From: Phycisphaerae bacterium
GTDB lineage: Bacteria; Planctomycetota; Phycisphaerae; UBA1845
DNA length: 40,610 nucleotides
Assembly: GCA_021604825.1 (NCBI GenBank)
Contig: BQJS01000014.1
Span: forward strand, 1 to 40,610
Direction of reading: 5' to 3'
Numbering within the stretch: position 1 is the stretch's first letter; each line of letters opens with the position of its first letter. Positions 7,275 through 15,212 of the stretch are shown here, one piece after another. The translations under genes and the position numbers were made by a program. The notes beneath the pieces were generated by a model. That model worked only from the letters and a program-made list of their open reading frames with translations. It had not been told where the DNA came from and did no database searches.

Positions 7275-9038
7275 CTACTCGGCGACGAGGTTCTTGCTGC
7301 GCAGATCGATGGTTCGCTTGTTGCCACCGGTCGAGAACCTGACGGCTTGGCGCCCTTTGTCGAGCAGAAACAAGTACACCAGTTGATAGTCTTTCTTAAA
7401 ATGCTGGTTCTTGATTTTGTTGAAATCTTTGAATCGGCCGCCGCCTGATTCGAACGTCGGATAGTAGGTCAGCTCACAATACTTTTCGCGGCCAACCTTT
7501 GCGACGGCATACTTGCCACAGGCGAGAATCTTATTGCCTTGGTCGTCTTCGACGGTGTAGTTTTCCAGCGTCTGGACGCTGAAGTTGAGCGCCCTCCCCA
7601 GGGTACTTCCGGCTTTTAGACTTTCGACGTTGAGTTGAAGCAGCGCCTTGCCACTAGGCACCTTGAGGCCAGTGACTGGCCCGTCTGATTTGACGACTCC
7701 CTGATCGTCGAGTTTGCCGGTCAGAACACCTTGCGCGAGAATGCCAGATTGGATTTCCGTGTCCACCTCTTGGAATGCGGTGAACGTCATCGGTAGGTCG
7801 CTTCCGAACCGCGACGATTTGAATTTCACGCCAGAGACGCGCCCACCGCCAGAAGATCCGCTCCTATTTGATGATGATGCCGTCTGCGTGGGTTCACTTC
7901 GCACTGGCGCGGAAGCCTGCGGTGCCGAATCGGGTTCTTCACCGGTCAGAACAGCTTTCTGCGATTTGGTGAACGGGACGTAACCACCGACTTTGAAGCG
8001 TACTTCCTCGGGCTTAAAGTCTTCAGGCACCTCAAATGCCACTTCGATCTTGTTCGACGCCGGAACCAAGAACACCTTCCCGGCGACGGGTTGGACTTCT
8101 CGGTTTCCCGATTTCCATTTGGCGATGTATCGGCTTGGGTCATCGGGATCGATCACACCCGTTGCGGGGATGGTCATGACCCGACCCCTGGACGTACCAA
8201 CAATGCGAACCGACGTCGGACTGAAGCGCTTTTTCTTGTCGACGTCCTCACCTTCGGCTGAGATTTGCAACGACACATGCACAAACACGTTGCCTGTGTC
8301 CGGCGTGGGATCGATGGGTTCGGCGACGTCTGGCGTGTTGCGCTGCCCAGTGACGAGGTTGTAGAGATACGTGAGCTGCCCGACATCAGTGACTTTGACG
8401 TCGTCACTCTTGACCACACGGGAAACTCCCAATGGAAGCGCGTGTGCGTAGGCGAGGTCGCTGATCAAATTTGAATGCCGGCGTTCGAAGGAGTCGTCGG
8501 GATCGGAGTCGCTGAAGGTGTCGACGCTCAGCTTGCCCGCACAAGCAACCGCGAATTGATCGGGCTTGAGCCATAGCTCAGATTGGTCGAATTCCAGTTT
8601 GGTCGGATCGAAGCGGCGATAACCAAAGAAGCCGCCCGTCACTTCTCCTGTTTGGCTGACATTGACTCCCCACGGCAACATCTGAATGGCGCAAGCAATC
8701 ACGCCGCTGGTCAGCATCGCGCTGAAGAAACCAAACACACCACCGGAAACCCAGTCGATGATCTGAGGCAGCAGGTTTGATCGCGGGATCCACATATCCA
8801 GCAACACGCGGAGGACAATCAAAGGCACCGCAAACATCGCAGCCAGCGCCAAGGCGTGAGCATACTCAGGAGCAAACCCCATGAACACCGACTCGGCGAT
8901 CGCTTCATAGGTGCCGAATGAAACCACCGTCGAGATGACAACAAGGACGCAGGTTATCGCCGCACTGGTCAACCCTTGGATGGCTTGCATGTACGTCACC
9001 GCCAAAATGAAACAAACCAAGAATATTGAAAACAACAT
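7275..9038 (-). CDS. CvpA-domain membrane protein with long C-terminal extension
   Basis: Protein of 587 residues. The first ~150 residues contain four hydrophobic helices in the CvpA/colicin V production pattern (a glycine/alanine-rich pair, then WVSGGVFGFFSAMLTSGVIACAI). The next ~430 residues are soluble, with a Ser/Pro/Gly-rich linker near residues 370-400; I cannot name the C-terminal part. CvpA proper is only ~160 residues, so this is a large extension. The ATG at 9038 has GGAGG 7 nt upstream, so the start is firm. It is the last of three minus-strand genes (pilT, pseudo-ATPase, this) separated by gaps of about 110 bp, suggesting a shared envelope role. The CvpA label rests on hydropathy and pattern and is moderately sure. 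Confidence 0.65.
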   Translation of the reverse strand: MLFSIFLVCFILAVTYMQAIQGLTSAAITCVLVVISTVVSFGTYEAIAESVFMGFAPEYAHALALAAMFAVPLIVLRVLLDMWIPRSNLLPQIIDWVSGGVFGFFSAMLTSGVIACAIQMLPWGVNVSQTGEVTGGFFGYRRFDPTKLEFDQSELWLKPDQFAVACAGKLSVDTFSDSDPDDSFERRHSNLISDLAYAHALPLGVSRVVKSDDVKVTDVGQLTYLYNLVTGQRNTPDVAEPIDPTPDTGNVFVHVSLQISAEGEDVDKKKRFSPTSVRIVGTSRGRVMTIPATGVIDPDDPSRYIAKWKSGNREVQPVAGKVFLVPASNKIEVAFEVPEDFKPEEVRFKVGGYVPFTKSQKAVLTGEEPDSAPQASAPVRSEPTQTASSSNRSGSSGGGRVSGVKFKSSRFGSDLPMTFTAFQEVDTEIQSGILAQGVLTGKLDDQGVVKSDGPVTGLKVPSGKALLQLNVESLKAGSTLGRALNFSVQTLENYTVEDDQGNKILACGKYAVAKVGREKYCELTYYPTFESGGGRFKDFNKIKNQHFKKDYQLVYLFLLDKGRQAVRFSTGGNKRTIDLRSKNLVAE

Positions 9039-9143
9039 GGCACAACCTCCTGCCTACCTGACAATCCCGACTTGTTTCTCTCTTGACTCAATCCCCGTCG
9101 CATGCCTCGACAGGCTTACGATGCCGAAACGATGATGCACCGA

Positions 9144-10814
9144 TTACTTACTATTTTCCCGCAATCCCCGCATGACTTCGGCCATACTGGTTTGACCTGC
9201 GATGACTTTGAGCAGCCCCTCCTCTTGAAGGTACCGCATTTTTTCGCCACGGGCCTGCGCTTTGATCTGGTTGGGCGACGCGCCACTGGCGATCAATTTA
9301 CGAATGGGGTCGCTGATCACGAGCAATTCAAAGACACCGGTCCTGCCGACGTATCGACTGTTCTGACATGTTTGGCAAATAATCTCCCGGCCCTTCTTGT
9401 CCAAAATGGGCTGACTTGGCGGGCGATAAAAATGTTCGATTTTATCAACGGGTAAATTGGCTTTGCGGAGAAGCTGCTCGTCCGGTTGATAAGCTTCGCG
9501 GCAGGCATTACAGAGCACCCGCAACAACCGCTGCCCCACGACTGCGACAAGCACGTTCGCCACCGCCTTGGGATCTTCGACCAATGCAATCAGGCGGGCC
9601 ACCGCGTCAAACGTACTGGACGCTCGCATGGTCATATAAATCTTCTTGTCCACTGCCGCCCGTGCCGCAATCTGAGCGGTCTCCCGATCCTCGCACTGAT
9701 CGACCATGACAATGTCCGGTTCGCGGCGAAGGACCGTTTGCAGCGCTCGGGCATAGCTGACTTCGTCGGACGTTCCTTTGTGCTTTTGCTGGGTGATGTT
9801 GTCCAGCTTCATCATCGGGTCGATTTCGAGCGAATAGATGTTCTGCAGATAGGCATCGTGCGACCGAAGCGTGGCGTACTGCGTTGTCGATATTCCCGAT
9901 TCATTGGGTCCGGCAAACAGAATCAATCCTGAATCGAGCGCCGCCAGTTCTTTGAATTTTTGCAGTCGTTTCTCGTCAAAACCCAACTCTTCGGGCTTGA
10001 GCAGCGTACCGGTCCGACTCATCTTCAAACGCAACCGCTCTCCCTTGGTTGAGCCCGACGTTCGTACTTCAAGCCCGCTGGGTTTCTGACCACCTCCGAG
10101 CAAACCGGCTGAGATCATGCCCGTTTGAGGCCGGCGCTTTTCTTCCGCATTCAACCCACACGCCCGCTTGAGAAAGGCCATCGCCTGATCGGCAGTCTCG
10201 CGTGTCAAGACGCCCTCTTGCTCGAAAACCACGCCGTCAATCTTATAGATCACGCGCACTTCTTCGTCGCCGATCAAAATGTCGGCATCGCTGGCACGCT
10301 TCCACAACGCATCGAACAGCAAGTCTTGCGTCGCATCAAACTCGTCGGCTTCGACCGAATCTTCCGGCTTATCGATTGGCTTCTTGTCCGGTCCGACCAA
10401 TTTGACGCGGATACCTTTGTCCGTCTTCTTTTCCTTATTGCCTTTAAGGCCGGCAATCACCCGTTTGAAATGACCAACGGTCATCACGTGGTTGTTCGAC
10501 GCCAAACGTCCGTTGCGGTGAACGACGTATGCAATCAGAGCACCGGCCGCCAGAATGATCCAGAATGCCAACCCCAGCCAGTAAGCGTTCAGCTTCCACG
10601 GAAGGACCAGCATGATCACGACGCCGCCCAGTCCTCCGCCCAGCACCACGCTGTTCCACATTTCCCGTTTGGTCTTGACGCGATCAGCGTCGCGATCGAC
10701 CCACTGCGCCGCAAACGCCCACGCAATGAAAACCAAAAGGAAAACCACTATTTTGAAAATGCTGAAGTAAGGGCTGACCGCCGCCAACGTAGGTTCGAAG
10801 GATATTGAATGCAT
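9144..10814 (-). CDS. Membrane-anchored GspE/PilB-like protein with degenerate ATPase motifs
   Basis: Protein of about 556 residues from the ATG at 10814, which has AGGTG close upstream; an upstream ATG at 10856 is possible. It starts with about three transmembrane segments (near residues 20-38, 55-75 and 78-98), unusual for this family. The C-terminal ~380 residues follow GspE/PilB: a sub-domain ending DIVMVDQCEDRETAQIAARA (Walker B region), GQRLLRVLCNAC and ICQTCQNSRYVGRTGVFELL (the four-Cys zinc site, intact). The nucleotide site is broken: the P-loop reads GPNESGISTT where GPTGSGKTTT is expected, so the Walker A Lys is Ile and the preceding Gly is Glu. The Walker B GE is DQ, the His-box His is Arg (TMRASST) and the Asp box is altered (EIDP). 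The frame is open and otherwise well conserved, so it looks like a maintained pseudo-ATPase. Confidence 0.85.
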   Translation of the reverse strand: MHSISFEPTLAAVSPYFSIFKIVVFLLVFIAWAFAAQWVDRDADRVKTKREMWNSVVLGGGLGGVVIMLVLPWKLNAYWLGLAFWIILAAGALIAYVVHRNGRLASNNHVMTVGHFKRVIAGLKGNKEKKTDKGIRVKLVGPDKKPIDKPEDSVEADEFDATQDLLFDALWKRASDADILIGDEEVRVIYKIDGVVFEQEGVLTRETADQAMAFLKRACGLNAEEKRRPQTGMISAGLLGGGQKPSGLEVRTSGSTKGERLRLKMSRTGTLLKPEELGFDEKRLQKFKELAALDSGLILFAGPNESGISTTQYATLRSHDAYLQNIYSLEIDPMMKLDNITQQKHKGTSDEVSYARALQTVLRREPDIVMVDQCEDRETAQIAARAAVDKKIYMTMRASSTFDAVARLIALVEDPKAVANVLVAVVGQRLLRVLCNACREAYQPDEQLLRKANLPVDKIEHFYRPPSQPILDKKGREIICQTCQNSRYVGRTGVFELLVISDPIRKLIASGASPNQIKAQARGEKMRYLQEEGLLKVIAGQTSMAEVMRGLRENSK

Positions 10815-10926
10815 GGCACCTGAAAGGGTGGGAAGGAAACGGTCTGGCGTTCGCAATCACGCCGACCAAACGCTAATCCAATAAGACACGCCGAAGACTA
10901 ACCGCATCTAACCGATGATGCCACTA

Positions 10927-12102
10927 CTAGCCGATGATGCCACTGCCTGCAATATTGATTCCCTTGAGCTTCATTTTGAGTTCCTCGGCGTTCGGGGCGG
11001 CAGCATAGGCAATTTCCTGGCTAATGTATTCTTCCTCAACCAACTGCCGCAGCGACTCATTGAAGTCGAGCATCCCTTCACCGTAGGAACTTTTGACCAC
11101 GCCGAGAATATCCGAGTCGCGACCGTCGGCAAGCAGCTTGCGGACCGTAGCATTGACCACGCAAACCTCCACGCACGGGACGCGGGGCACGTCGGGCCGG
11201 ATCGTTTTGAGCAACTTCTGACAGACGATGCCCTGCAAGTTAAACACAAGCGAACTTCGAACCAGCGCCCGGGCGTTTTCGGGGAACAATTCCAAAACGC
11301 GCGTGATCGTACCAGCCGTCCCGTTGGCGTGAACCGTTCCGAACACAAGGTGGCCCGACTCGGCTGCGTGCAGTGCGGCTGCAAACGTTTCCTGATCGCG
11401 CATTTCGCCAATCAGCACAACATCTGGATCCTGACGCATCAGGTACTTGAGCGCGGCGTGAAAGTCATGGACGTCAATGCCGACTTCACGCTGGTTGATA
11501 AATGATTTTTTGTCTTCGTATTGAAATTCGATCGGGTCTTCAAGTGTCACGATGTGGCACGATCGCGTCTTGTTGATCTGTTCCATCATGGCGGCGATGG
11601 TCGTACTCTTGCCGCTACCCGTGATACCCGACACCAACACCAAACCCTGATGATGCTGAGCTAGACGTTCTAATACAGGAGGCAGATGCAGTTGCGAGTA
11701 ATCCAGGATGTCCGACGAAATGCGGCGGGCGGCCATCGACATCAAGCCGCGCTGCAAGAAAACGTTCACGCGAAATCGCGAGCCGCCAACGGCTTGATGG
11801 GCAAAGTCCATCGCACCGTTTTCATGAAACTTGCGCGTCTGATCTTCGTTCATGATCTCAAAGATCATGCTGCGAATTTTTTCGTCGCTCATTGGACCGG
11901 TTGACATTGACTTCAGCCCGCCGCGCACGCGCACCTTGGCAGCCGACCCGGCTTTGAAGTGCAAGTCCGATCCGCCCATTTTTTCCATGGCGCGAAACAG
12001 CTTGTCGACTTTTGGCGCAGACGACGACTTGCCGGATGGGCTATCGTCACCGTCAACATCAAGGGCTTCCGCCCCGTTCTGGATATCATCAGTATCTGAC
12101 AC
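10927..12102 (-). CDS. pilT: Twitching motility / pilus retraction ATPase PilT
   Basis: Hexameric ATPase that powers type IV pilus retraction at the inner face of the cytoplasmic membrane. All motifs are intact: Walker A GITGSGKSTT (near residue 160 of the short form), Asp box IVTLEDPIEFQ, Walker B DPDVVLIGEMRDQETF, and His box GTVHANGTAGTITR. The C-terminal VCVVNATVRKLLADGR corresponds to the AIRNLIREGK region. I prefer the GTG at 12102, which has GGAG 5 nt upstream; the in-frame ATG at 12180 lacks a ribosome-binding site and adds a low-complexity leader. The N-terminus before SDLHFKAGS is acidic and Ser-rich. It leads a three-gene minus-strand cluster with the pseudo-ATPase and the CvpA-domain protein. 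Confidence 0.93.
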   Translation of the reverse strand: MSDTDDIQNGAEALDVDGDDSPSGKSSSAPKVDKLFRAMEKMGGSDLHFKAGSAAKVRVRGGLKSMSTGPMSDEKIRSMIFEIMNEDQTRKFHENGAMDFAHQAVGGSRFRVNVFLQRGLMSMAARRISSDILDYSQLHLPPVLERLAQHHQGLVLVSGITGSGKSTTIAAMMEQINKTRSCHIVTLEDPIEFQYEDKKSFINQREVGIDVHDFHAALKYLMRQDPDVVLIGEMRDQETFAAALHAAESGHLVFGTVHANGTAGTITRVLELFPENARALVRSSLVFNLQGIVCQKLLKTIRPDVPRVPCVEVCVVNATVRKLLADGRDSDILGVVKSSYGEGMLDFNESLRQLVEEEYISQEIAYAAAPNAEELKMKLKGINIAGSGIIG

Positions 12103-12503
12103 GTTATCTCCAACCACCGAGTAACTACGCAACGGGCAGGACGAACTCGCCTGACTCAGCTTGTGCGAGAGGCCCTTCATTTTAGGGTATCGATGGGCCC
12201 GTTCAAGTACGCCTTAAACCAATCGACAAATAGGCTCGTTCCAGACCCTCGGGTGATCGGTGCGACAACATCTTACAATGATCGGCCTGCCCGGGCGCTC
12301 TGGGTAACATGCATCTCCAATTCGACTCGACAGACAGGAGTGGACGCGCATACGATTGAGTCATCGATACGTCGGTGCCGGCATCAGCATGAAACCAACG
12401 CCAGAAAATTGGCCAGGCGTCAATGAATTCAGCCACCAGTGGAATATATTCACGAATGAACGAATCCCCGAACGTGGGCAGCCAAACCGCCGAGGAGCCC
12501 GAA
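12103..12503. other. Gene-free divergent intergenic region
   Basis: About 400 bp between the divergent pilT and pseudopilin starts. I see no coding frame with a credible start, no tRNA-like cloverleaf and no convincing sigma-70 promoter on either strand. The pseudopilin ribosome-binding site (GAGGAG) lies at its right edge. Regulatory sequences for both genes must be here, but I cannot place them. Confidence 0.5.
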
Positions 12504-13382
12504 ATGAGAAGACGCGCCATCACACCATGTCCGGGTCGGGGGTTTACACTCGTCGAATTGTTGGTTGTGGTGTCGATCATCGCCCTGCTGATCAGCATCC
12601 TGCTCCCGTCGCTCAAACGCGCCCGTGAGCAGAGCAAACTCGTCGTCTGCAAAAGCAACCTGCACCAGATCGGCACGGGCATTCAACTTTACGCCCAGGA
12701 CAATCGAGGGCTGATCCCGCGCGGGCCCGAACCGGCGATGCCGATCGACCTCGGCGGCAATCATCTGGCTACCAACCAATTGTGGATGGGGAACAACGCC
12801 AGCTTCGTGTCGATGTTTTCGCAGTGCCAGTTCACCGGGCTGGGCATGCTGCATGCGACGACGCTTCCCGATTTGAATCTGTTCTTCTGCCCGTCGGACA
12901 ACAGCTTCAACCGCACGGAGGAATCACCGAAAGTTCCGACGTCACGCCCGAACGAAATTGACTGCGAATCGAACACCGATTTTGCCGACGAGGCGTTCGG
13001 TTCATACCAATACCGGCAACTCGACAACCTGCCCGAAAATGCCAACACCGGAAATCTTGATCGGCTGGGCTTTCACACCATCGACGGAATCAAGGTGCGG
13101 GTAACGGCGCTGGCGATGGACACCAACGCCCTAGGCCTCGATGAGGATTCGTACCACACCAATCACAAGGGCGAGTTCAGCAACGTGCTCTTCAAGGACG
13201 CGTCGGTAACAACGTTTCGCAACCGCGACAACGTCCTCGGAATCGATCGAGAAGTTTTCGAGGAAGCAGTCGTCGGCAATCTGCAAGCGATTTTTGACGC
13301 GATGGATCAACTTCTCATTAATGCCGACTTCGCATACGGCAGTTCACCCCACGACGCCCCGACGATTCAAACGGCAAGGTAG
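12504..13382 (+). CDS. Pseudopilin-like protein
   Basis: Protein of 292 residues starting at the ATG at 12504, set by GAGGAG 6-7 nt upstream. The leader ends in GRG, followed by FTLVELLVVVSIIALLISI and LLPSLKRAREQSK, so the prepilin peptidase site (G|F) is canonical. After the helix comes VVCKSNLHQIGTGIQLYAQD, the usual planctomycete pseudopilin continuation, and near the C-terminus YHTNHKGEFSNVLFKDASV, a degenerate H..G.N..F.DG motif. It is transcribed away from pilT but the 400 bp between them holds no other gene that I can see. A strong terminator lies 130 bp downstream. Probably an envelope or secretion-associated pseudopilin; specific role unknown. Confidence 0.8.
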   Translation: MRRRAITPCPGRGFTLVELLVVVSIIALLISILLPSLKRAREQSKLVVCKSNLHQIGTGIQLYAQDNRGLIPRGPEPAMPIDLGGNHLATNQLWMGNNASFVSMFSQCQFTGLGMLHATTLPDLNLFFCPSDNSFNRTEESPKVPTSRPNEIDCESNTDFADEAFGSYQYRQLDNLPENANTGNLDRLGFHTIDGIKVRVTALAMDTNALGLDEDSYHTNHKGEFSNVLFKDASVTTFRNRDNVLGIDREVFEEAVVGNLQAIFDAMDQLLINADFAYGSSPHDAPTIQTAR

Positions 13383-13450
13383 CCCCGCAAGGCCGTCGAA
13401 GCGGTTGGCAATGCGTCAAGAATTTATGGCAACCCTGAATTGTTCCTCAT

Positions 13451-13478
13451 CGTCATTCCCGTGTGCGCGGGAATGACG
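13451..13478. repeat. dRS3-like palindrome (CGTCATTCCCG)
   Basis: A perfect 11-bp inverted repeat (13451-13461 and 13468-13478) with a 6-nt spacer. Its core fits ATTCCC-N8-GGGAAT exactly, the form of the neisserial dRS3 repeat and of similar CGTCATTCCCG..CGGGAATGACG palindromes in other phyla. It lies between a pseudopilin gene and its terminator. Only one copy is present in this window. Confidence 0.6.
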
Positions 13479-13513
13479 GGAAAGTTTGATTTCATTCGAC
13501 TAGCGCAATAAGC

Positions 13514-13560
13514 AAGCGGGTGCGAATCCGCATTGCGCGAACGTCGCACCCGCTTTTTTT
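13514..13560 (+). terminator. Rho-independent terminator
   Basis: A 12-bp perfect stem (13514-13525 pairs with 13544-13555, core AGCGGGTGCGA) with an 18-nt loop runs into seven T residues (13554-13560). It would end the plus-strand pseudopilin transcript. It sits between convergent genes, but the minus-strand side lacks an equivalent T-tract, so it works mainly in the plus direction. Confidence 0.8.
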
Positions 13561-13580
13561 GCTTATTTATTCGGAACGCT

Positions 13581-14420
13581 TCATGGGCATTCAATATCCG
13601 CCAGGTTTTCATCCCAGCAGTGGTATTCATCGTCGCCGAAATGCATGGCGTTCTTGACTCGGCCGTCCTTGTTGTCGCGACTCCACTCGATATCTGTGGT
13701 CTGGTCCGACGACGGAAGGTAGATTTCGTACGATGCGTCGAACGGTTCATCATCTGAGATCCCAAAGAATATGAATCCCCCGTTGTCCGCGTGATCAGGA
13801 ATTACGTTCGTATAACGGATATCACCGGTGCCGGCTGCCTCATTGACGTTGTAGACAATATCCACAAATGACGTCGGATCGTCGGGGTCGCGATTCAGGC
13901 TCCAAGATCCTTCCGAACCGAGGATGTTTGACGTTCCCGAGAACCAGTTGAAGTCGGTGTAATCGCCTTCCCTCGAGACGAACATGTTCCAGTTCACGTT
14001 GGCACCGTTGATCTGACCCTGCAATTCGGCGGAATAGGTCACACCGTTGACCACGACGTCATATTCCCACGACCAAATTCCTTGAGCGTTCAGCGTGGGT
14101 TCGTGATTGAAAGACTCGACAAATGCACCGACCGGAACGGCCAGCGTGATGGTCACGACCGTGTTCCAGAACAGAACACTCCCTGCAGCGTATCCCCAGT
14201 TCTCGATTGGCAAGACGCCCCTCGTGCGCACAACCGGATCCGCGTCGTTGTTTTGCTCAAAGTCGCTGAAGTCGATGACAAACGTTGACGTTGGCGGAAT
14301 TTTTGGCGCTTCCTCGGTGTTACCGCCACCGTCATCGGGTGGAGTCGTCATGCATCCTGTACCGTTGAGCATTAGCCCGATAACAACCAAAGACGTGACC
14401 AATCGTCGAATCTGACCCAT
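13581..14420 (-). CDS. Putative lipoprotein of unknown function
   Basis: Protein of 279 residues. The ATG at 14420 is set by AAGGAG 8 nt upstream. The N-terminus (MGQIRRLVTSLVVIGLMLNG, then TGC) is a lipoprotein-type signal; the lipobox is loose (Gly-Thr-Gly before Cys22), so lipidation is probable rather than certain. A Pro/Gly/Asp-rich linker follows, then a domain rich in aromatic residues and beta-strand patterns (WSWEYDVVVNGVTYSAELQG, WNMFVSREGDYTDFNWFSGT), which I do not recognise as a named family. It ends with a Cys-containing tail (HCWDENLADIECP). It is expected on the periplasmic face of a membrane. No operon partner is evident. Confidence 0.7.
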   Translation of the reverse strand: MGQIRRLVTSLVVIGLMLNGTGCMTTPPDDGGGNTEEAPKIPPTSTFVIDFSDFEQNNDADPVVRTRGVLPIENWGYAAGSVLFWNTVVTITLAVPVGAFVESFNHEPTLNAQGIWSWEYDVVVNGVTYSAELQGQINGANVNWNMFVSREGDYTDFNWFSGTSNILGSEGSWSLNRDPDDPTSFVDIVYNVNEAAGTGDIRYTNVIPDHADNGGFIFFGISDDEPFDASYEIYLPSSDQTTDIEWSRDNKDGRVKNAMHFGDDEYHCWDENLADIECP

Positions 14421-14678
14421 GAGATTATCTCCTTGTTTCTGCAATCCTAACATTCGATACAGGTCCATGCGTTGCGCCGATCCGGATGTGGGTGTCGGCT
14501 GAGCATGTCTCTGAACGTCAAACCCGCGCGATTCGACGATTCTGTTTGATTCAATAACGCCACTAATTCAAGAACGACGTTCAGGCACCAATGTTGCAAT
14601 CCCTGATCCCGTGACGCTTCGACTTATTCGTCATACTGGGGTGACGTTATTCTATTCGGTGACCAAGTGTCGGTAAGA

Positions 14679-14698
14679 ACCCCCTGGCCTAGGAGGGT
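14679..14698 (-). terminator. Possible weak terminator
   Basis: On the minus strand, just past the TAA ending at 14701, an imperfect hairpin (ACCC[T]CCT paired with AGGGGGT, 5-nt loop, one bulged T) is followed by TTCTT. The stem is short and the T-tract poor, so this is tentative. Confidence 0.3.
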
Positions 14699-14700
14699 AT

Positions 14701-15054
14701 TTAGGCTCCATCTTTCTTCTCAACCTGCAAGGTCTCCATATCGACCACATGGTTGTATTTACTCAACTCCCCTTCCAACGTATCGCGAAAACCCTCCTCG
14801 ATCGCGATGGAGCCGTCATCCTTGCGGATACAGGGAATCAGCGTCGCGACCCCCGTCTTCGGGTGTCGGGCGGGTATCCGTGCGGCTTCTTCGTTGGACA
14901 GATTGAACAGTTCACCGGTCGAAACACAGACATAGTCGAATCGATCAGGGATCGCCGGATACGGTGACGATTCCTGAGTCAACATGATAATTGCCGCGAC
15001 CATCAGCATGGCCACGGCTGCGATAAGCTTCATGTGCTGTTTCAGTCCACCCAT
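14701..15054 (-). CDS. Small single-pass membrane or exported protein
   Basis: Protein of about 117 residues. A hydrophobic segment near the N-terminus (KLIAAVAMLMVAAIIML) is either a membrane anchor or an uncleaved signal. The remainder is soluble and contains FDYVCVSTGELFNLSNEEA and IPARHPKTGVATLIPC, two Cys-bearing segments. I do not recognise the family. The start is uncertain: ATGs at 15054 and 15033 are both possible and neither has a good ribosome-binding site; the frame stays open to 15144. It is divergent from proC, whose TTG start lies about 160 bp away. Confidence 0.55.
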   Translation of the reverse strand: MGGLKQHMKLIAAVAMLMVAAIIMLTQESSPYPAIPDRFDYVCVSTGELFNLSNEEAARIPARHPKTGVATLIPCIRKDDGSIAIEEGFRDTLEGELSKYNHVVDMETLQVEKKDGA

Positions 15055-15212
15055 GGGAAAGATTATGTGTCGCGATTCCAGAGCGTGCAAATCGTGGGGC
15101 AATCGATGGCCCGTGGACTTGATAATGAAGGCGTCTGCGGGCATTTACAGCCACCCCACGATTGGTCATCATGCACATATATGTGGCGGTGGTCGCCGTA
15201 TGGAGGTCAGGC

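Noticed and set aside
10125..10808. Plus-strand open frame of 227 codons within the pseudo-ATPase gene
   Set aside because: The product is His/Arg/Gln-rich without any motif and is opposite a clear family member.
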